Shown one piece after another: positions 55,417 to 62,839 of a stretch of 64,000 nucleotides of DNA. Below the pieces are notes generated by a model that saw only the letters and a program-made list of their open reading frames with translations, was not told the origin of the DNA and made no database searches. Both the position numbers and the translations under genes were made by a program. The stretch spans positions 1,178,001 through 1,242,000 of the forward strand of contig NZ_AQOV01000002.1 of the NCBI RefSeq assembly GCF_000365425.1, written 5' to 3'. Every line of letters starts with the position of its first letter. The stretch's first letter is position 1. This DNA is from Methylomonas sp. MK1 (GTDB lineage: Bacteria; Pseudomonadota; Gammaproteobacteria; Methylococcales; Methylomonadaceae).

Positions 55417-56061
55417 ATGGCGAAATTTACCGTTTATTTTAAAGACAATGCAATCCATACAGGTGTTTTTGATTCTGGTGTAGTGCATATTGGTCGTGAT
55501 GAAACCAATGACCTAGTGGTTGATAGTCTTGCCGTCGCGCCCGCGCACGCCGTTGCCGTGATTAAAGACGGCACTTGCGTTCTCAAGCAATTGAACGAAA
55601 AATTTCCGCTTTTGGTAAACGATCAGCACACCAAAGAATGGAGCCTGCAAAACAACGACATCATCAACATCGGCAAACACTATATCGTCTACAACACTAC
55701 CGATGAATTTTCGGAAAAAGTCCTGGTATCCACGCCTGCCGACTTTGGCGATGCGGATGTGCGGGCGTTAAATGAGAAGCTGGAAGAAGCCGTAAAATCG
55801 CCCGAAGCCAATTTGCAAGTATTAAACGGCATGCATATCGGTCGAATTCTGCGCTTGAAGAAAGCCATGACGCGCCTGGGCCACGAAGGTGCAGGGGTTA
55901 TTGTGATAGCTAGGCGCAAGGACGGTTATTTCCTTTCCGCCCTGCAAGGGCATGAGGGCCTGGCGATTAACGACGAGCCCTTGGGCGACCGCACCGTGCA
56001 GTTGCAAAGTAACGATGTAATTGTCGTTGACAGTACCTCAATGCAATTTTTCTTGGATTAA
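55417..56061 (+). CDS. Protein with tandem FHA domains
   Basis: A 214-residue protein with two FHA-like modules. The first (about 1-95) has VVHIGRDETNDLVVDSLAVAPAHAVAVI with the phospho-peptide loop, and the second (about 120-214) has GRILRLKKAMTRLG and HEGLAINDEPLGD. In the second the Arg-Ser contacts are less clear. It would bind phosphothreonine on partner proteins. It ends four bases before the PilZ gene. The upstream gap (55169-55416) is AT-rich and should carry the promoter. Confidence 0.82.
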   Translation: MAKFTVYFKDNAIHTGVFDSGVVHIGRDETNDLVVDSLAVAPAHAVAVIKDGTCVLKQLNEKFPLLVNDQHTKEWSLQNNDIINIGKHYIVYNTTDEFSEKVLVSTPADFGDADVRALNEKLEEAVKSPEANLQVLNGMHIGRILRLKKAMTRLGHEGAGVIVIARRKDGYFLSALQGHEGLAINDEPLGDRTVQLQSNDVIVVDSTSMQFFLD

Positions 56062-56065
56062 GCGT

Positions 56066-56455
56066 ATGACATTTGAAAAAAACGATGATAAACGCCGTTT
56101 TCACAGGATTTTTTACCATACAGGGGCTGTTTTAACCGGTTCGGGTCAAACCTATCCTTGCAAAATTATCGATCTGTCCTTGCGCGGTTGTCTGTTGGAT
56201 TTAGAGCAGCCTTTAGCCGGTCAGGCCGATGCTTTATATTCCTTGAAATTCGATTTATCCGAAGAAATCAGTATTAGTATGGAAGTGGCGGCAACCCATG
56301 CCGATGCCAACAGGGTGGGTTTTAAGTGTGTGCATATCGATATAGACAGCATTTCCAACTTACGCCGATTGGTGGAACTCAACCTGGGCGATAGCGAGCT
56401 GCTGGAGCGGGAGTTGGCGGCCTTGGGTGATTTGGCTGAACACGCCGATCATTGA
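56066..56455 (+). CDS. PilZ-domain protein
   Basis: A 129-residue protein with a single PilZ domain: the RxxxR motif region at RRFHRIFYHTGAVLTGSG and the downstream DLSLRGCLLDLEQ ((D/N)xSxxG), which contact c-di-GMP. Later blocks (VGFKCVHIDIDSISNLRRLVELNL) are as in family proteins. Start ATG at 56066 is four bases after the FHA stop, so the two are coupled. A c-di-GMP receptor working with a phosphothreonine reader is inferred from order only. Confidence 0.86.
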   Translation: MTFEKNDDKRRFHRIFYHTGAVLTGSGQTYPCKIIDLSLRGCLLDLEQPLAGQADALYSLKFDLSEEISISMEVAATHADANRVGFKCVHIDIDSISNLRRLVELNLGDSELLERELAALGDLAEHADH

Positions 56456-56478
56456 TAGGGATTGTTGCTTCGATAAAG

Positions 56479-56958
56479 TCAGCTCAATCCTGCCAGCCAA
56501 AGTCTAAAACGCATACCCCATTCTGACGTATACCCTACCGTCGTAAAGACAATATCGCCGGCGGCGTTAATGAAGAACACAGCTGGTACACCTTTAATCC
56601 CGTAACGTTGACCGATACTGCCGCTGTTGTCGTTCACAACCGGCCAGTTAAGTTGTTTGTTGTTTAGATAGTTCTGTAATGCGCTGTCGTCGCCGGAGCG
56701 CACCGCTACCGTCAAGCCCGGATAATCCCGCATTATGTTGCTGATGCTGCCCTGCATGCTTCGGCATATCCCGCACCATTCCGCCCAGAAGTACAACACA
56801 GCCGGCCCTTTACTTATGCGTGGCATAGGGTTTTCGCCGGTTAGCGTGGTTTGCACGATGGGCGGCGGCGTACCGCTGACTAAATCCTGATTGACCAGAA
56901 ATTGCCCGGCAAAGATAAATAACGCCGCAAAAATATAAAACCCCAGCTTTTTCAGCAT
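56479..56958 (-). CDS. Membrane-anchored thioredoxin-fold protein (DsbE/ScsD-like)
   Basis: A 159-residue protein with an N-terminal membrane anchor (MLKKLGFYIFAALFIFAGQFL), a redox-active WCGIC in YFWAEWCGICRSMQG, and GVPAVFFIN with the cis-Pro. It would be in the periplasm and resembles ScsD/TlpA-type oxidoreductases. Its start overlaps the stop of the YgjP-like gene by one base, so it is the last gene of the operon from the truncated globin to here. Its redox partner is unknown. Confidence 0.88.
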   Translation of the reverse strand: MLKKLGFYIFAALFIFAGQFLVNQDLVSGTPPPIVQTTLTGENPMPRISKGPAVLYFWAEWCGICRSMQGSISNIMRDYPGLTVAVRSGDDSALQNYLNNKQLNWPVVNDNSGSIGQRYGIKGVPAVFFINAAGDIVFTTVGYTSEWGMRFRLWLAGLS

Positions 56959-57692
56959 TACAAGCCTTGCATCACGCTAGCGCCGTGTTGTTTAAGCCAG
57001 AGCCGGCGTTGCTTAAAGTCGGGTAGATGTTCGCCAACCAATTGCCAAAAAGCCGGAGAATGATTTTTGTGTTTGATGTGGCAAAGTTCATGGACTACCA
57101 CGTATTCCAAAACTGCGGCTGGAGCCAGCAGCAGCAGCCAATTCATATTAATGTCGTTTTTCGGACCGCAACTGCCCCAGCGGCTTTTTTGGGTTTTGAT
57201 GCGGATGCTGCGCGGAAACAGGGCAAAGCGCGGCGCGTGTAGATCGACCCATTGCTGTACCTGCTGCTTGGCTTGGTTTTTCATCCAGCGTGTCAAAGCT
57301 TGTTGAATCAGGGCGGAGTGTTGCTCATCGGCAATTCCAGCCGGTAATTTCACCCAAAACATTTCGTCGTTCAGCAACTCGATGCGGACAGTTTTGGCTT
57401 TACCGGTGGTGGTTTTTAGCGGTAAGCGGCGGCCTTGGTAGGGGATATGCGCGCCATCCGTGTACTCGCTCGGCGCTAGCTTGGGGGCAGCGGTTTGCAC
57501 TCTGCCGGCAATGCGTTTTAGCGCGGCTTCTATCCAGTCTTTTTGGGCATGCACAAAATCCTGAATGCGCCGTTCGGACACTTTGAGCGGTGCCACCACT
57601 TCTATTTTGTCGGCGGTGACTACGATGCGGGTGTTTTTGGCGCGGCTGCTGCGGCGTAGGTTGTAAGGTAAGGGGACGGTTTGCTTGTTCAA
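56958..57692 (-). CDS. YgjP-like metallopeptidase (DUF45/M48-like)
   Basis: A 244-residue protein of the YgjP/DUF45 family. The zinc motif is VVHELCHIKHKNHSPAFW (HExxH, third ligand in the H-N-H-S part) and the family's KSRWGSCGPKNDINMNWLLLLAP precedes it. There is no signal peptide, so it acts in the cytoplasm. Its substrates are not known. It overlaps the lapG stop by 4 bases. Confidence 0.9.
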   Translation of the reverse strand: MNKQTVPLPYNLRRSSRAKNTRIVVTADKIEVVAPLKVSERRIQDFVHAQKDWIEAALKRIAGRVQTAAPKLAPSEYTDGAHIPYQGRRLPLKTTTGKAKTVRIELLNDEMFWVKLPAGIADEQHSALIQQALTRWMKNQAKQQVQQWVDLHAPRFALFPRSIRIKTQKSRWGSCGPKNDINMNWLLLLAPAAVLEYVVVHELCHIKHKNHSPAFWQLVGEHLPDFKQRRLWLKQHGASVMQGL

Positions 57693-58360
57693 AAAGGCGA
57701 TTCCAGCATTCTTAATTTAAGCTCGGTCCACATGCTTAAGCGGTCCGAACCGCCGACATGTTGCCCGGAACCTTTACTTTTGGCAAGCCATAAGCCGGTA
57801 CCGTTAAAGCTGTACACAGGCTGTAAGTCGCTGCGCTGCGTAGCAGGGACTATGTTCGGCTTCAGATTATCCAGCACCAAGGGTACCGCGCGCGGCGAGT
57901 CGAAGTAGGTCAGTACCATATGTGCCTGATTCAGTTCCAAAGCCTTGACGTAGGTAATCCGCAGTTTACTTTCATCGACGCCCATTTCCACCAAGGTGAA
58001 ATATTTGGCTATGGAGTAATCTTCGCAATCGCCGGCACCTTTGGCCAGAAACTCCGTGGGTGCTGCCCAGTAATCGGTTTTTTGCCACAGGATAATATCG
58101 TCAATAAACTCGACGTTACCGTTGAAAAAGTCGTTGACCCGTTCCAGTTTCGTCGCTTCCGGCCAGCCTTTGCCGTTCTCGATCAAGCTTTGCCAGTCTA
58201 AGAAACGTTGCTTGGCTGTTGAGCCGTATTTTTTTTCTACTTTATCCAGCAGGCTCTGATCGATTAATAAGCCGGCCGCCAGCACCATGCCGCAACACAG
58301 GCTAAAGACAATAAGGGCGATTCCGGCTGCATTAAGTGCGCCCTTATTAACGGCTGGCAC
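57689..58360 (-). CDS. lapG: LapG-type periplasmic cysteine protease (BTLCP)
   Basis: A 223-residue transglutaminase-like cysteine protease with an N-terminal membrane/signal segment (AAGIALIVFSLCCGMVLAAGLL). The Cys of the catalytic triad is in AKGAGDCEDYSIAKY, His in NQAHMVLTY, Asp in LVLDNLKPN. LapG cuts LapA-type adhesins and releases the biofilm; it is held inactive by LapD at high c-di-GMP. It overlaps lapD by 14 bases, fitting the known lapD-lapG pairing. No lapA-like adhesin is in this window. Confidence 0.93.
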   Translation of the reverse strand: MPAVNKGALNAAGIALIVFSLCCGMVLAAGLLIDQSLLDKVEKKYGSTAKQRFLDWQSLIENGKGWPEATKLERVNDFFNGNVEFIDDIILWQKTDYWAAPTEFLAKGAGDCEDYSIAKYFTLVEMGVDESKLRITYVKALELNQAHMVLTYFDSPRAVPLVLDNLKPNIVPATQRSDLQPVYSFNGTGLWLAKSKGSGQHVGGSDRLSMWTELKLRMLESPF

Positions 58361-60251
58361 CGACGATTCCTATCGCCTTTAAGCGGCGATAATCCTTATC
58401 CGACTGTACGTTTTCGGCCAAGATCGAAATATCCAGCAATGTGGAAATTTCTTGCATGGTTTGCACGAACGCGTGCTTTTGCGAGGAACTGTCGATACCG
58501 TTGCCGATGTCGCGGGCCAGACGGATAAAGTCCGGTTTCAGGCGCTTGACCAATTCCGCCGACATGGATTGGGTTTCGAAGCGTTTGATCATCACCCGCG
58601 CGCCCCATTGATGCACGGTTTCTATGAAGGCCTGATAGGCGTCTATATCCTTGACGACAGCATAAGCGGATAAGCTGAATACCAGCTTTTTGGCTTCCGC
58701 CGGATTTTGTTTGATTAGTTTTTCCAACCAGAGCCGGAAATCGCTGTTTTTGATGGTGCGGGTCGATACGTTGACGGCGATGGCATGTTCGATATGATTA
58801 TGTCGAATATGCTCCAACGCGATGCGAATGACGCCTTTATCCAGATCGACGATTTTGGCGAATTTTTCAGCAATCGAGATGAATGGACCGATTGCCACCA
58901 GGCCGCCCTGTTTATCGTGCACCTGAATGAAAGCTTCTTCCATCAACAGTTCGCCGCTGCTGAATGCGGCGATCTGCCCGATATACCAAACCGAGTAACC
59001 GTTATGGTCGACGCAGTCGAAGACCAAATCCCGCCAGGTGGCAATATCGCGGGCTAAATTATCGCCGGTGCGGATGAAATAACTGTTGGTGCCGATCAGA
59101 TGCGCTTGTTCATAAGCTTCGTGCGCGGCTTCCAACAGAATTTCGGTGGTCAGCAGCGGATTGAAAGCAACCACGCCGATGTGGGCCAAATCGGTTTTTT
59201 GGTAACGTTCGCCCAATTCGGTTACTTCGTTGCTCAGGGTTTTCACCAACCCTTCCAGTTGTTCCGAATTCCCAATCTTCAGCACGAGTGCAAATTCGGC
59301 GCCGTAGAATCGATAAGCTTTGCCGGCTTGTGCTCCAGCAAGATCGGCGATTTTTTCCAGTATGGCGGCAAACGCTTGTAAGAATTGATCGATCACGTCG
59401 CTGTCGCGCTCTTTAACCAGATCGACCAAGCTGTCGATTTTTATCAATACCACATAGGCATCCGCGTCTTCCAAGGCCAAATTTTTCATGTCGGTTTCGA
59501 ACACGGCTTTTTTATACAGCCCGGTCAAATCGTCGCGCAACAAGCTGGCGCCCATTTGGTCCAGTTTGCCGTGCAGTGCGGCAATCGTGGTTTTTATTTT
59601 GTGCGACATGGTGTTCATGGATGCCGCGACATTGCGTACTTCGCGGGTCCAGGGCAATTCTTCGATGCTTTCGAAATGGCCGTCGCTGATCTGCTGAGCC
59701 AATAGATCGATTTTTCTTAGCGAGGCTAATGTGACGCGTAAAAGCAGTGCCAGCAGGGAGATGGAGAACAAAAATGCCGCAAGGGAATAGTAAAACCCGG
59801 ATTTGGCTTGTTCATACAGCTTTAGATAGGCGTAGCCGGAGTTGACCGTGACGTAGATCACCCCGCTCATGTTCCAGCCCGAGCTGATTTCGCTTTCGGC
59901 GGTGGCCGATGTCATCGGCAGCAGGTCGGTAAACCAGTCCGGCACGCCTTCTATGCGCTTGTCGCTGCTTAGAGCCACCAGTTCTTTGTTATCCGCATCG
60001 ACCAGCCTGATTTCTTTGTAATAACCCATATCAAAAATTGCGCTCATCATGGTTTTAATCACCGGATCGTGGTTATCAACCATGTAAGGACTGAGCGATA
60101 GACCCAGCGAGGTGGCGGTATCCTGGGCATGATTCTTCGATTCGCCTTCCAGGTAGTCCTTGATGTTGTTGACGCTCAACGCGAAATTGACGCTGAAAAT
60201 CATCAAAAACAACGCCGATATCAGGATTAACAATTGTTTGGATAATGACAT
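58347..60251 (-). CDS. lapD: LapD-type c-di-GMP receptor
   Basis: A 634-residue inner-membrane receptor: two membrane spans flank a periplasmic LapD/MoxY-like domain (about 25-150), then a HAMP segment, a GGDEF domain whose signature is YRFYGAEFALVL (degenerate GGDEF), and an EAL-like domain (ELLMEEAFIQV in place of EALLR). Both output sites are altered, as in LapD of Pseudomonas, which binds c-di-GMP but does not make or cut it. It starts five bases after the truncated globin and precedes lapG. Confidence 0.92.
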   Translation of the reverse strand: MSLSKQLLILISALFLMIFSVNFALSVNNIKDYLEGESKNHAQDTATSLGLSLSPYMVDNHDPVIKTMMSAIFDMGYYKEIRLVDADNKELVALSSDKRIEGVPDWFTDLLPMTSATAESEISSGWNMSGVIYVTVNSGYAYLKLYEQAKSGFYYSLAAFLFSISLLALLLRVTLASLRKIDLLAQQISDGHFESIEELPWTREVRNVAASMNTMSHKIKTTIAALHGKLDQMGASLLRDDLTGLYKKAVFETDMKNLALEDADAYVVLIKIDSLVDLVKERDSDVIDQFLQAFAAILEKIADLAGAQAGKAYRFYGAEFALVLKIGNSEQLEGLVKTLSNEVTELGERYQKTDLAHIGVVAFNPLLTTEILLEAAHEAYEQAHLIGTNSYFIRTGDNLARDIATWRDLVFDCVDHNGYSVWYIGQIAAFSSGELLMEEAFIQVHDKQGGLVAIGPFISIAEKFAKIVDLDKGVIRIALEHIRHNHIEHAIAVNVSTRTIKNSDFRLWLEKLIKQNPAEAKKLVFSLSAYAVVKDIDAYQAFIETVHQWGARVMIKRFETQSMSAELVKRLKPDFIRLARDIGNGIDSSSQKHAFVQTMQEISTLLDISILAENVQSDKDYRRLKAIGIVGASR

Positions 60252-60256
60252 GAGCT

Positions 60257-60649
60257 TCAGCTTCCCGTGGCTTCTTGATTGATCATATGCGTCGCGAGTT
60301 GTTGCAAGGCGGTGCGGATATTCTCGCGCAGGCGCGGGTCCGTCTCAATTTCGTCCAAAGCCTTGTTCATACAGAGCATCCATTGATCCCGCTCCGATTC
60401 GCCAATCGAGAATGGAAAATGCCGGGCCCGCAGCATCGGATGGCCGAATTCTTCGATAAACAGGTTGGGGCCACCCAGCCAGCCCGAGAAGAACTTGAAC
60501 AATTTGTCTTTGGCGCTTGCCAGGCTGGGGGCGTGCATGGCGCGGATACCCTGGGCTTCCGGCAGAATATCCATATAAAAGTAGAATCTATCGACCAAGC
60601 TGCGCAAGGCAGTCTCGCCGCCGATTAACTCGTAAGGGGTGGGGCTCAT
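60257..60649 (-). CDS. Group II truncated haemoglobin
   Basis: A 130-residue group II truncated globin (YjbI-like). Proximal His region is EEFGHPMLRARHFPFSIG, with the family's DRFYFYMDILPEA at helix B and the conserved Trp in RDQWMLCMNKAL. It may bind O2 or NO. It is the first gene of the operon before lapD, so gas or redox state could be linked to surface adhesion; this is an inference from order. Confidence 0.92.
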   Translation of the reverse strand: MSPTPYELIGGETALRSLVDRFYFYMDILPEAQGIRAMHAPSLASAKDKLFKFFSGWLGGPNLFIEEFGHPMLRARHFPFSIGESERDQWMLCMNKALDEIETDPRLRENIRTALQQLATHMINQEATGS

Positions 60650-60775
60650 GTCCTATTTAACCTCGTATGTACAATTTCTTTAGGTATACTAGCAGACGGT
60701 ATCGACAATGCCTTGAAACTCCGGGGGCATTGCGCGGTCACAGCATTACTTGTAACTTTGAGAGGATAACTGATC

Positions 60776-61444
60776 ATGCGTTTAAATACTGCAACTGCTC
60801 GTTCGGAAGCCGGCATACTGGCGACCAATAAGGTTTTAAAGAATACTTATTTATTGCTATCGATGACATTGCTGTTCAGCGCGGCTATGGCTGCTGTAGC
60901 CATGACCCTGGATTTGCCGCATCCTGGCTTGATTATTACCATAGTGGGCTATTTCGGTCTGCTGTTTTTAACCACCCGTTTCAGTAATAGTGCGCTGGGT
61001 TTGGTGTTCGTGTTTGCGTTGACCGGTTTCATGGGGATGACTCTGGGGCCGATTTTAAACATGTATGTACACGCGTTCAGCAACGGCCATGAGCTGATTT
61101 TAACCGCACTGGGCGGTACCGGCGTGATTTTCCTGGGTTTGTCAGGCTACGCGCTGACCACCCGCAAGGATTTTAGTTTTATGGCCGGCTTCCTGATGGT
61201 GGGCGTGCTGGTAGCGTTCTTCGCGGGTTTGGCGGCGATCTTGTTCTCGGTACCTGCGTTGTCGTTGGCGGTTTCCGCGATGTTCGTGTTGCTGATGTCC
61301 GGTATGATTTTGTATCAAACCAGTGAAATCATCCACGGCGGCGAAACTAACTATATTTTAGCGACCGTGTCATTGTACGTGTCCATCTACAACCTGTTCA
61401 CCAGCTTGCTGCAATTGTTGGGCGTATTCGGCGGTAACGACTGA
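60776..61444 (+). CDS. Bax inhibitor-1/YccA-family membrane protein
   Basis: A 222-residue integral membrane protein with seven hydrophobic spans: LLSMTLLFSAAMAAVAM, LIITIVGYFGLLFL, and so on, ending SLYVSIYNLFTSLLQLLGVFGGND. It is the YccA/TMBIM group; YccA interacts with FtsH and Sec in E. coli. It is divergent from the truncated globin gene and followed by a strong terminator. The promoter gap carries the ribosome site GAGAGGATAA. Confidence 0.92.
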   Translation: MRLNTATARSEAGILATNKVLKNTYLLLSMTLLFSAAMAAVAMTLDLPHPGLIITIVGYFGLLFLTTRFSNSALGLVFVFALTGFMGMTLGPILNMYVHAFSNGHELILTALGGTGVIFLGLSGYALTTRKDFSFMAGFLMVGVLVAFFAGLAAILFSVPALSLAVSAMFVLLMSGMILYQTSEIIHGGETNYILATVSLYVSIYNLFTSLLQLLGVFGGND

Positions 61445-61515
61445 TAATTCGGTCAAATACGCTATTCGCTGCGAGTGTTAAACAAGGCGGATTGATAAAG
61501 CAAGGCAATTAAAAT

Positions 61516-61553
61516 AAAAATGCCCCGTTGGGAAACCGGCGGGGCATTTTTTT
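61516..61553. terminator. Bidirectional intrinsic terminator
   Basis: The stem AATGCCCCG/CGGGGCATT has a 12-base loop (61528-61539) with a T-run (61548-61553) on the plus strand and an A-run (61511-61520) giving Ts on the minus strand. It ends the YccA-like gene and, from the other side, the small gene at 61639. Confidence 0.9.
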
Positions 61554-61638
61554 ATATGGGCATTACAGCTTGTTCAGTTCTGCAATTGGCCGGTTTTCGT
61601 CTGTCATTTAACCGGGCCGCAACGATGCTCGGGCAGTT

Positions 61639-61779
61639 TTAGTGTTGCTCAGGGCTATACCAAGCCTCAGCCGCCATTTTGTACATTTCTTGAAAAATGA
61701 CTTTCAATAATTGAAAAGCTGAAATAGCTATCAGTGCGCCGATAGTGACTCCGGCCATAGCGACAAGTGCGATTTTCAT
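61639..61779 (-). CDS. 46-residue single-span membrane peptide
   Basis: A short gene with a perfect ribosome site (AGGAGG, seven bases before the ATG at 61779). The product has one hydrophobic segment (MKIALVAMAGVTIGALIAIS, then AFQLL) and a polar tail with KMAAEAWYSPEQH. The longer 60-residue frame from 61821 adds 14 residues without support. It is likely a real small membrane protein, but I recognise no family. Confidence 0.6.
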   Translation of the reverse strand: MKIALVAMAGVTIGALIAISAFQLLKVIFQEMYKMAAEAWYSPEQH

Positions 61780-62143
61780 AATGCCTCCTCTTTTTATCGA
61801 ATAAAGTGTGAACAGCGTCATAAAAATGCCGCTTCGGGCGCGATTTTCCTATGTTAAACGAGGATTTCAAGTGGTTTTTAAACTACATCTGTGGCCTGAT
61901 TTTTCAATGTTATTCATCTTCATAGACTTAACATTCGACGTTAATGTTGTTTGCTAAAAATTTTTTTTCAAATGCTATGTCTTTGCCTGCCAGCTGCTGA
62001 TTTTAGAAAAAACGTTTAAGCGGATATTGCCGGATCGGACTTATACTCTGGCGCTGCGTTTAGTAGACGTAAAAGGGACGTACTCATGCGGCATTTGATT
62101 TAAGCAAAAAAGCTGGTTAACTATAAAGCAGGGGGATTAAACG
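61780..62143. other. Intergenic region of 364 bases
   Basis: It lies between the divergent small peptide gene and the globin-like gene. It is AT-rich around 61870-61990. A plausible ribosome site (CAGGGGGA) stands before 62144. I see no further gene or clear operator here. Confidence 0.4.
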
Positions 62144-62710
62144 ATGAACAACAAACTATTACCTAAAATTGACGAGAACCTGGTGTCGAAAATTGTGGAT
62201 ATTTTCTATGCCAGTATGCTTGATGACTATCGAATCAACCGATATTTTTACTCTAGGCCCATCCAAGAACAAGCCAAGCCGCTAAAGCAGCTTGTAAACG
62301 CGTTGCTCAGAGCCGAACCCGTCGAGCCTAAAAAACTGTCCGAATTGGCTGATGATTATTTTGCGGCGGCTTTTGCCAGAGGGAACGCCAAGCCCAGTTT
62401 GGTCAATAATCGAGACTTTGCGTTTTTGGAGATGTTTGTTACTGGCGATCTTGTCGGCAGCGACGAGAAACCCCACCTAACCCTGCTCTGTCCCGGCCAT
62501 TCCCATTTTTTGAGATTACAGCCGATTGACGATAACTACGATGTGGTATTGGAACTATTGCAAAACAGCCTCAACCAATTGGAAGTCCCGCAGGAAACGG
62601 CTATGCAGATCATGGCATTCGCGGCCTCGGGCCGGGACGGTATCCTTGGCAGAGGCCAAGCGATTTATGATGACGGGGATATAGCGACCGATTTCCGAAC
62701 ACATGGTTAA
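62144..62710 (+). CDS. Divergent globin-like protein, group I truncated haemoglobin-related
   Basis: A 188-residue protein. The N-terminal part (VDIFYASMLDDYRINRYF, then KPLKQLVNALL) resembles helices A-E of group I truncated globins, and the C-terminal part (LELLQNSLNQLEVPQETAMQIM then AFAASGRDGILGR) resembles helices G-H. Between them an insertion of about 40 residues separates the blocks, and a possible proximal His lies in CPGHSHF. Normal trHb1 has 116-135 residues. Haem binding is not certain. No other globin in the window is related closely. Confidence 0.65.
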   Translation: MNNKLLPKIDENLVSKIVDIFYASMLDDYRINRYFYSRPIQEQAKPLKQLVNALLRAEPVEPKKLSELADDYFAAAFARGNAKPSLVNNRDFAFLEMFVTGDLVGSDEKPHLTLLCPGHSHFLRLQPIDDNYDVVLELLQNSLNQLEVPQETAMQIMAFAASGRDGILGRGQAIYDDGDIATDFRTHG

Positions 62711-62839
62711 TTTTACTATCGTATAAAGTTCGGAAATTGCTGAACGTTGCTGTTTCGTTTGGTCGGTTGGGCAGGCTTTTTGTTAGACGCGCGAGTTTTA
62801 ACGACTCTACAAATCTTGGGCTTGCATAAACCTGAGTTG

